Origin: a bacterium
Lineage (GTDB): Bacteria > Desulfobacterota > Binatia > HRBIN30 > CADEER01
Direction of reading: 5' to 3'
Assembly (NCBI GenBank): GCA_030430165.1
Contig: JAUIGL010000019.1
Span: 1 to 64,000, forward strand
Length of the DNA: 64,000 nucleotides
The notes beneath the pieces were generated by a model that searched no databases, was not told the origin of the DNA, and worked only from the letters and a program-made list of their open reading frames with translations. The first letter of the stretch is position 1. The number at the start of each line of letters is the position of its first letter. Positions 16,795 to 24,766 of the stretch are shown here, piece after piece. A program made the position numbers and the translations under genes.

Positions 16795-17943
16795 ATGTCG
16801 CTCAGAGACAAGACTGCGGTAGTCGGCGTCGGTTGCTGCAAGTTCGGCGAGAACTGGGAGCGGTCGCGCGAGGACATGATGGTCGAGGCGGCGTACCAGG
16901 CCTACGAGGACGCCGGCATCGAGGATCCGCAACAGCAGATCGAGGCGGTCTTTTGCGGGGTCGTCTATCCGAACTTCTCGACCGGCGAGGTCGCCGACGC
17001 GCTGCGCCTGTACGGCAGGCCGATCTCGCACGTGCAGAACTACTGCGCGACGGGAACCGACGCCTTTCGCTTCGCGGTGTTCGGTGTCGCTGCCGGGGTC
17101 TACGACACGGTTCTGGTGCTAGGCTACGACAAGCCCAAGGACCGCGGCGTCTCCGGGCCGTCGATCGCCTTCGACCGGGTGCGCGGGCTGCCGGCGACGC
17201 CCGCCGGATGGTTCTCGATGTGCGCGGCGCGCTACTTCGATACCTTCGGAGCGAGCCGTGGCGATCTCGCCAAGATCGCGGTCAAGAACCATCACAACGG
17301 CATGCTCGCGCCGAATTCGATGCTCAAGCGCGAAATCACCGTCGACGACGTGCTCAATGCACGAATGATCTCCTGGCCCTTTGGGTTGTACGACTGCGCG
17401 GCGCAGTCCGACGGCGCGGCGGCGGCGATCGTGACGCGCGCCGACCTGGCGAAGAACTTTCGCGACGACTACGTCCTGGTGAAGGCCGTGTCGATCGCGA
17501 TCAGCGAGAATCCGCAGACCGATCCCGATTTCGATTTCCTGCGCTGGAAGGCGACCGAGTACGCCGCGCAACAGGCGTATGAGCAGGCCGGGGTGAGCCG
17601 TCCGTTCGACGAAATCGACGTGGCCCAGGTGCACGACTGTTTCTCGATGACCGAGCTGCTGACCTACGAGGACCTCGGGTTGATCGAGAAGGGCTCTGCG
17701 CGCGAGCACATCGCCAGCGGAACCTTCGAGCTCGGCGGCGAGTTGCCGATCAATACCGACGGAGGCCTCAAGAGCTTCGGTCATCCGACCGGCGCCACCG
17801 GGGTGCGGATGGTGTACGAGAACGTGTTGCAGCTGCGCGGGCAAGCGGGGCCGCGGCAAGTCAAAGGGGCCACCACGGCGCTCAGCCACAACCTCGGGGG
17901 CGCGCCGCAGGCCTGCGGAATCACCATCCTCGGCACTCCGTGA
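16795..17943 (+). CDS. SCP2/acetyl-CoA acetyltransferase-type thiolase
   Basis: 382 residues. The nucleophilic Cys is in QNYCATGTDAFR, the HDCFSMTE and GHPTGATG motifs supply the catalytic His residues, and the ACGIT segment near the C-terminus supplies the second Cys region. This pattern is that of SCP-x-type/archaeal thiolases that partner DUF35 proteins, rather than the classical biosynthetic thiolase. It would cleave 3-ketoacyl-CoA or condense acyl-CoA units. ATG 16795 is selected because the domain begins SLRDKTAVVGVG directly after it. Its TGA stop overlaps the GTG start of the MFS gene by 4 bases. Confidence 0.92.
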   Translation: MSLRDKTAVVGVGCCKFGENWERSREDMMVEAAYQAYEDAGIEDPQQQIEAVFCGVVYPNFSTGEVADALRLYGRPISHVQNYCATGTDAFRFAVFGVAAGVYDTVLVLGYDKPKDRGVSGPSIAFDRVRGLPATPAGWFSMCAARYFDTFGASRGDLAKIAVKNHHNGMLAPNSMLKREITVDDVLNARMISWPFGLYDCAAQSDGAAAAIVTRADLAKNFRDDYVLVKAVSIAISENPQTDPDFDFLRWKATEYAAQQAYEQAGVSRPFDEIDVAQVHDCFSMTELLTYEDLGLIEKGSAREHIASGTFELGGELPINTDGGLKSFGHPTGATGVRMVYENVLQLRGQAGPRQVKGATTALSHNLGGAPQACGITILGTP

Positions 17944-19169
17944 GCGGTTTCGCGCGAACGGCGCGCGCGTCGACCGTCAAGCTGTTCCGGGCGTTCCGCT
18001 ATCGCGACTACCGGCTGTTCTTCTACTCGTTCGTCGCCAACCAGGTCGGGTTCTGGCTCGCCAACCTGGCGATGCAGGGGGTGATGGTCGGGCTCACCGA
18101 CAACGATCCGTCGTGGGTCGGGCGCCTCTTCTTCACCCTGTTCAGTCCCGCGTTGTTCTTTGCGCCGATCGCCGGCGTGGTCGCCGATCGTGTCGACCGC
18201 AAGCGGATGCTGATCCTGTGCTACTTGCTGGTTGCGGTGATCAGCTCGGTCATGTCGGTGATGGCGGCGACCGAAACCCTGGGCCGCTTCAGCTTGATGG
18301 GACTCGCCTTCGCCTGTGGGGTCGCCTTTTCGTTTTCCGGCCCGGCGTCGAACGCGATCGCCGCCAACATCATCGAGACCGAGGATCTGGCGAGCGCCAT
18401 TTCTCTCCAGTCGACCGCCAACAACTTGACCAGGGTGATCGGTCCGGCGGTGGCCGCGCCGCTGATCGCGGGCGGCCGTTACGCGACGTCGTTTGCGATC
18501 TTCGCGGTCGCCAGCGCCAGCGCGGCGCTGCTGGTCGGCTTCATCCGGGTTCCGGACTATCATCGAGATCCGGAGGTGGCCGGGATCTGGGAGCGGCTGC
18601 GCAGCGGATTGCAGCACGCGCGCGAACGCCCGCCGGCGGTGCTGGCTCTGACCACGGCGGCAGTGCTGTCGGTGTTCGGAGTCGCGCACACGGCGTTGCT
18701 GCCGAGTTTTGCCGAGCAGGCTCTGGGCGACGCGAGCGGCTATCCGTGGATCTTCGCCAGCACCGGGGTCGGAGCGATTCTCGGCGCGGTGATCACCGGA
18801 GTCGAGGGGCGGCCGAAGCTGCGCCGTTCGACGCTGCGGTTGTTTCTCTACGGAGCCGCCCTGATCGGCTTCGCCCAGACGACCAACCTGGCGGCGGCGC
18901 TGGTTGCCCAGGCGACGGTGGGCTTCTTCTATTTTTCCGTGATGACGAGCATCCAGACCCTGCTCCAGGAGATCGTCGACGACGGCAAACGGGGACGGGT
19001 GATGAGCCTATTTTTCGTCGCCTGGGGAGGTGTGTTTCCACTCGGCGCCCTGATGCTCGGCGAGCTCGCCAATCGGATCGGAGTCGCGCCGGCGATCACG
19101 ATCTCCGGCGGGATCTGCCTGCTCTTCGGCTTGCTGTTTACGGTTCGCCTGCGCTCTCGCGGGGGCTGA
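17940..19169 (+). CDS. MFS transporter, EntS/MFS_3-like
   Basis: 409 residues, about twelve hydrophobic helices. GTG 17940 overlaps the thiolase stop as GTGA, indicating coupled translation. The N-terminus FRAFRYRDYRLFFYSFVANQVGFWLANLAMQ and the loop GVVADRVDRKRML between helices 2 and 3 are typical of the MFS_3 group that includes the enterobactin exporter EntS and many uncharacterised exporters. The tight coupling to the thiolase suggests it moves an intermediate or product of the CoA pathway, which is inference. Confidence 0.9.
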   Translation: MSGFARTARASTVKLFRAFRYRDYRLFFYSFVANQVGFWLANLAMQGVMVGLTDNDPSWVGRLFFTLFSPALFFAPIAGVVADRVDRKRMLILCYLLVAVISSVMSVMAATETLGRFSLMGLAFACGVAFSFSGPASNAIAANIIETEDLASAISLQSTANNLTRVIGPAVAAPLIAGGRYATSFAIFAVASASAALLVGFIRVPDYHRDPEVAGIWERLRSGLQHARERPPAVLALTTAAVLSVFGVAHTALLPSFAEQALGDASGYPWIFASTGVGAILGAVITGVEGRPKLRRSTLRLFLYGAALIGFAQTTNLAAALVAQATVGFFYFSVMTSIQTLLQEIVDDGKRGRVMSLFFVAWGGVFPLGALMLGELANRIGVAPAITISGGICLLFGLLFTVRLRSRGG

Positions 19170-19315
19170 GGCGGCGCCGGCAGTCGCGCACCCGAAGGCC
19201 GCGCTGGTCGCAGGTTCGCCACCTGTTTTCAACTCTGGCGTGCCCCGCAATGCCGTGGCAGAGTGCGCGTTTGGCTGGATCGTCGGACGACAACCGAAAC
19301 CACGAAGGCGAAGCG

Positions 19316-20785
19316 ATGTCCCTAGAAGGTGTGGAATCTCGACTGCTGATCGACGGCGAGCTGACCGAAGCGTCGGGCTCGCGGGTCTACGACAATATCA
19401 ACCCGGCGACCGAGGAGGTTGCCGGCGAGGCGGCGGACGCTTCACTCGAGGACGCGGACCGGGCGATTGCCGCAGCGCGACGCGCCTTCGACGAAACTGG
19501 GTGGTCCCGCGATCTCGATCTGCGCAAGAAATGCCTGCAGCAGCTGCACGAGGCGCTGGTCGCCAATCGTGAAGTCCTGCGGCCGCAGATCATCGCCGAG
19601 GTCGGTGCGCCGCTCGGTCTGACCTACGCGGTGCAACAGGACACCTGCATCGACGACATGCTGTGGGACATCGGCGTCGCCGTCGATTTCGCGTGGGAAC
19701 GCGATCTGCCCGAGAACGAGTTCTTTGGGATCAAGAGCCGTCGCGTGGTGGTGCACGAGCCGGTTGGCGTCGTCGCCGCGATCACGCCGTGGAACTTCCC
19801 GTTCATGCTCAACCTGGCGAAGATCGTCCCGGCGCTGATGGCGGGCAACACCGTCGTCCTCAAGGCGGCTCCCGACACGCCGTGGTCGGCGACCTTCATC
19901 GGCAAGTTGGTGGCCGAGAACACCGACCTCCCGGCGGGCGCGCTCAACATCCTCACGGCCTTCCATCCGGCCGAGGTCGGCGACGCTCTGACCGGCGACC
20001 CGCGTGTCGACATGGTGAGCTTCACCGGCTCGACCGCGGTCGGCAAGCACATCGCCAAGCGGGGCGCCGACAACGTCAAGAAGGTCTTTCTCGAGCTCGG
20101 CGGCAAGTCGGCGCACATCGTCCTCGACGATGCCGACTTCGCGGCGGCATTGCCGGGTGCGGCGATCGGTGTCTGCACCCACGCCGGGCAGGGCTGCGCG
20201 ATTCCGACGCGGTTGCTGCTGCCGCGCTCGCGCTACGACGAAGGTATCGAGCAGATGGCCGAGAACATGCGCGGGATGAAGTACGGCGACCCCACCAACG
20301 TCGAGAACCTGATGGGGCCGCTGATCAGCGCCAAGCAGCGCGATCGCGTTCTCGCCTACATCGAAAAAGGCAAGGCGGAGGGGGCGCGCCTGGTCGTCGG
20401 CGGAGGGCGGCCGGCTCATCTCGAGAAGGGGTTCTTCGTCGAGCCGACCCTGTTTGCCGACGTCGATCCCGATTCGACGATCGCTCAGGAAGAGATCTTC
20501 GGCCCGGTGTTGTCGGTGATTCCCTACGACGACGAGGACGATGCCGTGCGCATCGCCAACCACTCGCGCTACGGACTTTCCGGTGCGGTGAGCAGTGGCT
20601 CGCTCGACCGAGCCATGGCGGTGGCGCGGCGCATTCGCACCGGGACCCTCTCGGTCAATGGCGGGATGTGGTTCGCCGCGGACACGCCGTTCGGCGGATA
20701 CAAGGAAAGCGGCACCGGTCGCGAGCACGGCCTCGAGGGGTTCGTCGAGTATCTCGAAACCAAGACCATCGCCTATCCGGCGTAG
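19316..20785 (+). CDS. Aldehyde dehydrogenase (NAD(P)+)
   Basis: 489 residues. The catalytic Cys is in HAGQGCAIPTRLLLP, the general-base Glu in FLELGGKSAHIVL, the cofactor loop is FTGSTAVGKHIA, the Asn of the oxyanion hole lies in TPWNFPF, and EEIFGPVLSVIPYDDEDDA binds the nicotinamide ribose. It oxidises an aldehyde to an acid. The GKSAHIVLDDADF and GYGL-type C-terminus (RYGLSGAVSSG) place it with the broad-specificity ALDH family close to those encoded beside terpene/sterol and long-chain alcohol pathways. ATG 19316 follows AAGGCGAAGCG. It stands 146 bases after the MFS gene, which contain nothing recognisable. Confidence 0.94.
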   Translation: MSLEGVESRLLIDGELTEASGSRVYDNINPATEEVAGEAADASLEDADRAIAAARRAFDETGWSRDLDLRKKCLQQLHEALVANREVLRPQIIAEVGAPLGLTYAVQQDTCIDDMLWDIGVAVDFAWERDLPENEFFGIKSRRVVVHEPVGVVAAITPWNFPFMLNLAKIVPALMAGNTVVLKAAPDTPWSATFIGKLVAENTDLPAGALNILTAFHPAEVGDALTGDPRVDMVSFTGSTAVGKHIAKRGADNVKKVFLELGGKSAHIVLDDADFAAALPGAAIGVCTHAGQGCAIPTRLLLPRSRYDEGIEQMAENMRGMKYGDPTNVENLMGPLISAKQRDRVLAYIEKGKAEGARLVVGGGRPAHLEKGFFVEPTLFADVDPDSTIAQEEIFGPVLSVIPYDDEDDAVRIANHSRYGLSGAVSSGSLDRAMAVARRIRTGTLSVNGGMWFAADTPFGGYKESGTGREHGLEGFVEYLETKTIAYPA

Positions 20786-20908
20786 CGTTTGGCGGTCGAA
20801 GCACCGGGGCCGGCGAGCGGTTCCGCGCTCGATCGCCCGAAGGTCGCGGCGCCGCGCGGCCGTAGCGGAGCTTCGGCGGATCGGCTGCGAGACCGGTGGA
20901 GGTCAGGT

Positions 20909-22114
20909 TTGTCGAGCGGCGAAACAGAGTACTACGAGACTTGGCGGGTCCGGGTTCTCGGTCTGTTGGCGCTATTGACGCTGATTCCGGTCACCCTGCC
21001 GGTGCCGATTCTGCGCGCCCTGGTGCACGAGCGCTTTGGGGTCTCGGAGACGATGACCTCGCTGTTCATGTCGATCAACATGATCGGCGCCTTCTTTGCC
21101 GCGCCGCTGGCGGGGATGCTGGTCGACCGTTTCGGCAAGCGGCGGCAGCTGATCGTCGCGGCTCTCCTGGTCGACGGTTTCTGCTTCATCGCTCTGCCGT
21201 TGGCCGGCGACTTTGCGCTGTTCATGTCGATCCGGCTGCTCGAGGGGTGCGCCCATATCTTCGCGTTGTCGTTGCTGCTGTCGCTGGCAGCGACCAGCCA
21301 GCCGCAGCCCAGGCGCGGCCGGGCGATGGGAATCGTCGGCGCCGGTCTGCTGCTGGGGGTGGCGCTGGGGGCGCCGCTCGGCGGGGTTCTCGGTCGTGAC
21401 AGCATCATCCTCCCGCTGCACCTCGGCGCCGGGTTGCTGTTCGCCGCCGCCGCGCTGGCGGCGGCAACTCTGCGCGAGACCGGGCTCGACCGCGAGCGGC
21501 CGGGGTTGGCGCAGATCGTCGATACGGTTTTGCGCCACCGGGCAGTTGCCCTGCCACTGGCCTTTGCCTTTGCCGACCGCTTTACGGTGGGCTTCTACAC
21601 GACCACGCTGTCGCTCTACTTGAGCCGGGTGCACGAGGCGACCCCCGGGACCGTCGGCTTCCTGATTGCCTCGTTCATGTTGCCGTTTGCCGTGTTTTCC
21701 TACCCCTTCGGCCGCCTCGCGGAGCGCCGGTCGCCGATCGTCCTCCTTTGCGTCGGCAGCGTTCTGTACGGCTTGGGGACCGCCGCGGTCGGCTATGCCT
21801 CGCTTGCACAGCTGCAGATTCTGATGCCGGCAATCGGATTGGCGGCGGCGGTGATGTTCGTGCCGTCGATGGTCATGACGACCGACCTGGTTCCCGACTC
21901 GGTGCGATCGACCGCACTCGGCGCGTTCAACGGCGCAGGCTCGCTCGGTTTCATCTTCGGGCCACTGGCCGGGGGCCTGGTCAGCGAGCGAGTGGCCGCC
22001 TCGAGCGGCTGGCTGGCGGGGTACCGCGCCGCCTTCGTCGCCGCCGGCGGCGCCGAGATCGCATGCGTCCTGGTGGCGATCGCGGTCGTGTCGCGCTGGT
22101 CGGAGTCGCGCTAG
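20909..22114 (+). CDS. MFS transporter (drug/metabolite type)
   Basis: 401 residues from a TTG start at 20909, chosen because GGAGG at 20898-20902 stands 6 bases before it and hydrophobic sequence begins about 20 residues later; the frame is open further upstream (to 20789), but that part is Arg/Ala-rich with no family resemblance. Twelve helices are apparent; the loop AGMLVDRFGKRRQLI between helices 2 and 3 is the MFS signature and the second half repeats it (YPFGRLAERRSPI). It ends on a CTAG shared with the stop of the convergent DMT gene. The substrate is unknown. Confidence 0.87.
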   Translation: MSSGETEYYETWRVRVLGLLALLTLIPVTLPVPILRALVHERFGVSETMTSLFMSINMIGAFFAAPLAGMLVDRFGKRRQLIVAALLVDGFCFIALPLAGDFALFMSIRLLEGCAHIFALSLLLSLAATSQPQPRRGRAMGIVGAGLLLGVALGAPLGGVLGRDSIILPLHLGAGLLFAAAALAAATLRETGLDRERPGLAQIVDTVLRHRAVALPLAFAFADRFTVGFYTTTLSLYLSRVHEATPGTVGFLIASFMLPFAVFSYPFGRLAERRSPIVLLCVGSVLYGLGTAAVGYASLAQLQILMPAIGLAAAVMFVPSMVMTTDLVPDSVRSTALGAFNGAGSLGFIFGPLAGGLVSERVAASSGWLAGYRAAFVAAGGAEIACVLVAIAVVSRWSESR

Positions 22115-22983
22115 CCCGGCGCGGCGACCCGGCGCAGGATGGTGGTGACCGCGGTCAACGTGACCGCACCGCCGACGATCTGCGCGGTCGTAATCGGCTC
22201 CTGCAGGAACGCGTTGGCGGCGAATGCCGAGATCACCGGCACGGCGAGGATGGTGGTCGAGATGGTGAAGGCGGACAGATACGGGTGCGCCCAGTTCATC
22301 AGCATGTGGCCAACCGTCCCGGGTAAAAGGGCGATCGTGAACAAGATTGCCGCATCGCGGGGAGATGGCAGGGGCGGGAGCTGCCCGGTCAAGGGCAGCG
22401 TGAGGCTGAGCACGATCGCAGCGACGGTGGTCATCCCGGTGATGTACTCGGCCGTGCCGAGGTCGTTGCGGATTCGCTTCGAGGCCAGGAAATAGGCGGT
22501 GAACGCGAGCAGATTGATGATCGCCAGGACGTCGCCGTAGGGCTCGACGCCGGGCAGGCCGCTGCTCGAGGTGATCACCACGGCGACTCCGACCAGGGCG
22601 ATTCCGAGCTGCGGCAGGGCGTCCCACGGGGTCGGTTCGTCGAACCAGCGGCTGGCGAGAAAGGCGACCAGCGCCGGTTGCAAGGACGCGATCAGGTTGA
22701 CGTTGGCGACCAGCGTGTTGTCGAGCGACGCGAAGAAGAAAATCTGGTGCAGACCGAAGAAGCCGCCGCCAATTGCGCACAGGCGCAGGTAGTCGCGGTC
22801 GAAGCGCAGGCGACCGCGCGCGAGGGCGATACTCCACAGGATGCCGACGCCGAACCACAACCGGTAGAACGCTGCGATGAGAGGCGGTGCCTCGGTGCTC
22901 TTGACGAGGATCCCGGAGAAGCTCCACAGGGTGACGCAGGTCCACACGGCGAGCAGGGGGAGCAGGGGCGAGCGGTGCTGCAT
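22111..22983 (-). CDS. EamA/DMT-family transporter
   Basis: 290 residues from ATG 22983, with ten hydrophobic helices in two EamA halves; the first half begins LLPLLAVWTCVTLWSFSGILVK and the second SAFTISTTILAVPVISAF. The segment NLIASLQPALVAFLASRWFDEPTP at the end of helix 4 is characteristic. Members export amino acids or other metabolites. The stop (TAG on the minus strand) overlaps the MFS stop within a palindromic CTAG, so the genes overlap by 4 bases tail to tail. The frame extends upstream to 23031 but lacks sequence resembling the family. Confidence 0.9.
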   Translation of the reverse strand: MQHRSPLLPLLAVWTCVTLWSFSGILVKSTEAPPLIAAFYRLWFGVGILWSIALARGRLRFDRDYLRLCAIGGGFFGLHQIFFFASLDNTLVANVNLIASLQPALVAFLASRWFDEPTPWDALPQLGIALVGVAVVITSSSGLPGVEPYGDVLAIINLLAFTAYFLASKRIRNDLGTAEYITGMTTVAAIVLSLTLPLTGQLPPLPSPRDAAILFTIALLPGTVGHMLMNWAHPYLSAFTISTTILAVPVISAFAANAFLQEPITTAQIVGGAVTLTAVTTILRRVAAPG

Positions 22984-23107
22984 GCGCCGACAGCTGTCAC
23001 GCCGCGCCGTCGCCGACAAGTCCCATCCCACGGGCGGAGAAACGGAGTGGTCGGAGCGCCGGACCCCGCGGGTTGGGCGGAGCGCTGCAGTTCACTATGG
23101 TCGTCCG

Positions 23108-24004
23108 ATGCGTTTTTCGGTGGAGCTGCCGACGCAGCGGGTCGACCAAGGCGACGAGTTCGTCAGCGGGGAGGCTGTGGCGGAGGTGGCGCGGGCCGCC
23201 GAGGCGGCCGGTTTTTCCGCCTGCTTCGTTACCGACCACCCGTTCCCGGGCGATTCCTGGCTGGCGGCGGGGGGGCACCATACCCTCGACCCCTTCGTCG
23301 CTCTCGCCGTCGCCGGAGCGGCGACCACACGGCTGCGCCTGCAGACCCACGTCCTGGTCCTGCCGTATCGAAACCCCTCTCTCGTGGCCAAGTCGGCAGC
23401 GAGTCTCGATGTCCTGTCGGGAGGAAGGCTGATCCTCGGCGTCGCGGCCGGGTATCTGGAGTCGGAGTTCGCCGCTCTCGGCGCCGACTTCGACGCTCGC
23501 AACCAAGCCTGCGACCTCGCGCTGGAGAAGATCTTCGACGTCTGGTCGGGCGACTCGATCCCGGGCTCGCGCGGGCACGGCAACACCATGCTGCCGGTTC
23601 CGCGGCAGCGGCCGCGCCCACCCGTTTGGGTCGGCGGCAACAGCAAGCGAGCCATCCGTCGCGCGGTCGAGCTGGCCGACGGTTGGGTACCGTTTCCCAA
23701 TCCGCCGGCGGTTGCGAAGTTCTCCCGAACCGCCGTCCTGGAGAGCCTCGACGACCTGGCGAGTCGGCTCACCTACGCCCGAGAGCACGCCCGCAAGGTT
23801 GGGCGGGTTGCGCCGGTCGAGGTGTGCTATGCCGTGCGGCCGCGGCGCGAGGCGTCGGCCGGAGAAGTCGCCGACGAAGTGCGGCGGCTGGCCGACCTCG
23901 GTGTCGGCTGGTTGACGGTCGGTGTTCGCGGGCGCACTCGTTCCGAATATTGCGAATCGCTGGCGCGTTTCGGTAGCGAGGTCATTGCCGATTTCGAGAA
24001 ATGA
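23108..24004 (+). CDS. LLM-class F420-dependent oxidoreductase (second copy)
   Basis: 298 residues. The luciferase-like barrel is shown by FSACFVTDHPFPGDSW, LRLQTHVLVLPYRNPSLVAKSAASLDVLSGGRLILGVAAGYLESEF and RPPVWVGGNSKRAIRRAVELADGWVP. It is only distantly similar to the gene at 10521 and belongs to the TIGR03619-like subgroup by appearance. It lacks its own obvious partner gene: upstream is a divergent DMT transporter and downstream a two-component regulator. The cofactor is inferred to be F420 or flavin. No strong ribosome site precedes the ATG. Confidence 0.88.
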   Translation: MRFSVELPTQRVDQGDEFVSGEAVAEVARAAEAAGFSACFVTDHPFPGDSWLAAGGHHTLDPFVALAVAGAATTRLRLQTHVLVLPYRNPSLVAKSAASLDVLSGGRLILGVAAGYLESEFAALGADFDARNQACDLALEKIFDVWSGDSIPGSRGHGNTMLPVPRQRPRPPVWVGGNSKRAIRRAVELADGWVPFPNPPAVAKFSRTAVLESLDDLASRLTYAREHARKVGRVAPVEVCYAVRPRREASAGEVADEVRRLADLGVGWLTVGVRGRTRSEYCESLARFGSEVIADFEK

Positions 24005-24059
24005 GCTGCCAGCCGGGGAATGCTTTGGGGTCCGAGTGGGCTAAGTATTTTCCACAAGA

Positions 24060-24087
24060 TTGCACGGAGTTTTTTCTGGCGTAACAT
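24060..24087 (+). promoter_or_regulatory. Possible sigma-70 promoter for the FixJ-type regulator
   Basis: In an unusually AT-rich patch, TTGCAC (24060-24065) and TAACAT (24082-24087) are separated by 16 bases. The match is weak at the -35 end. Transcription would start near 24094, which would make ATG 24136, rather than ATG 24094, the translation start of the downstream gene. Confidence 0.25.
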
Positions 24088-24093
24088 CTGACA

Positions 24094-24744
24094 ATGAGTG
24101 TAAGTCTCGGGGCAGGCTCCTGGGCGGGGGAGGCGATGCAAACCACGATATCGGTAATCGACGACGATCGTTCCGTCACGGACTCGCTCAGGGTTCTGAT
24201 CGAGTCGGTGGGCCATGAGGTCGAGACCTTCAACTCGGCCGAGGATTTCCTCGAGAGCTACGATCCCAACCGACCCGGCTGCATCGTGCTCGACGAACGC
24301 ATGCCGGGAATGGCCGGGCACGTTCTGCAGCAGGAGTTGGTGCGGCGCGGTTCGGTGACTCCGGTCATTCTGATCACTGCCCATGCCGAGGTACAGATGG
24401 CCGTCGATGCGATGCGGCTCGGCGCGATCACGCTGATTCAGAAACCGTTCCGCGACCAGGCGCTGCTCGATGCGATCGACGAAGCCCTCAAGAAGGATGC
24501 CGCGATCCGGGTCAAGCACGACGGCCGCCAAGCTCTGGAGGACCGCTTGGAGCGACTGACCGATCGCCAAGCCGAGGTGATGGAGCTGGTGATTCGGGGA
24601 CTGCCCAACAAGGCGATCGCGCGCGAGTTGGAGATCAGCGAGCGAACCGTGGAGCTCCACCGCTCACGCGTGCTGAAGACGATGGAAGTCGGCTCCGCCG
24701 CCGAGTTGGCCTACGCCGTCGGGCGCTTGCGCCGCGACAACTGA
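24094..24744 (+). CDS. Response regulator, FixJ/LuxR family
   Basis: 216 residues from ATG 24094; ATG 24136 (MQTTISVIDDDRSV) is equally plausible and closer to the family start. The receiver has the acidic pair in VIDDDRS, the phosphoacceptor Asp in CIVLDERMPGM, Thr in LITAHAE and Lys in IQKPFRD, so it should be phosphorylatable. The C-terminal LuxR-type helix-turn-helix contains LTDRQAEVMELVIRGLPNKAIARELEISERTVELHRSRVLKTM. It faces a large hybrid-sensor-like histidine kinase across 22 bases, and the pair resembles FixL/FixJ in type and arrangement. Target genes cannot be read. Confidence 0.93.
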   Translation: MSVSLGAGSWAGEAMQTTISVIDDDRSVTDSLRVLIESVGHEVETFNSAEDFLESYDPNRPGCIVLDERMPGMAGHVLQQELVRRGSVTPVILITAHAEVQMAVDAMRLGAITLIQKPFRDQALLDAIDEALKKDAAIRVKHDGRQALEDRLERLTDRQAEVMELVIRGLPNKAIARELEISERTVELHRSRVLKTMEVGSAAELAYAVGRLRRDN

Positions 24745-24766
24745 TCGCGCGGCGCGGGCTGCCGCT

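Noticed and set aside
20789-20908. Upstream start for the second MFS gene adding 40 residues
   Set aside because: The added part is low-complexity and charged, while TTG 20909 has GGAGG at the right spacing.
22111-22114. Shared CTAG stop of convergent MFS and DMT genes as a designed overlap
   Set aside because: CTAG is its own complement, so two TAG stops coincide easily; no functional meaning is supported.
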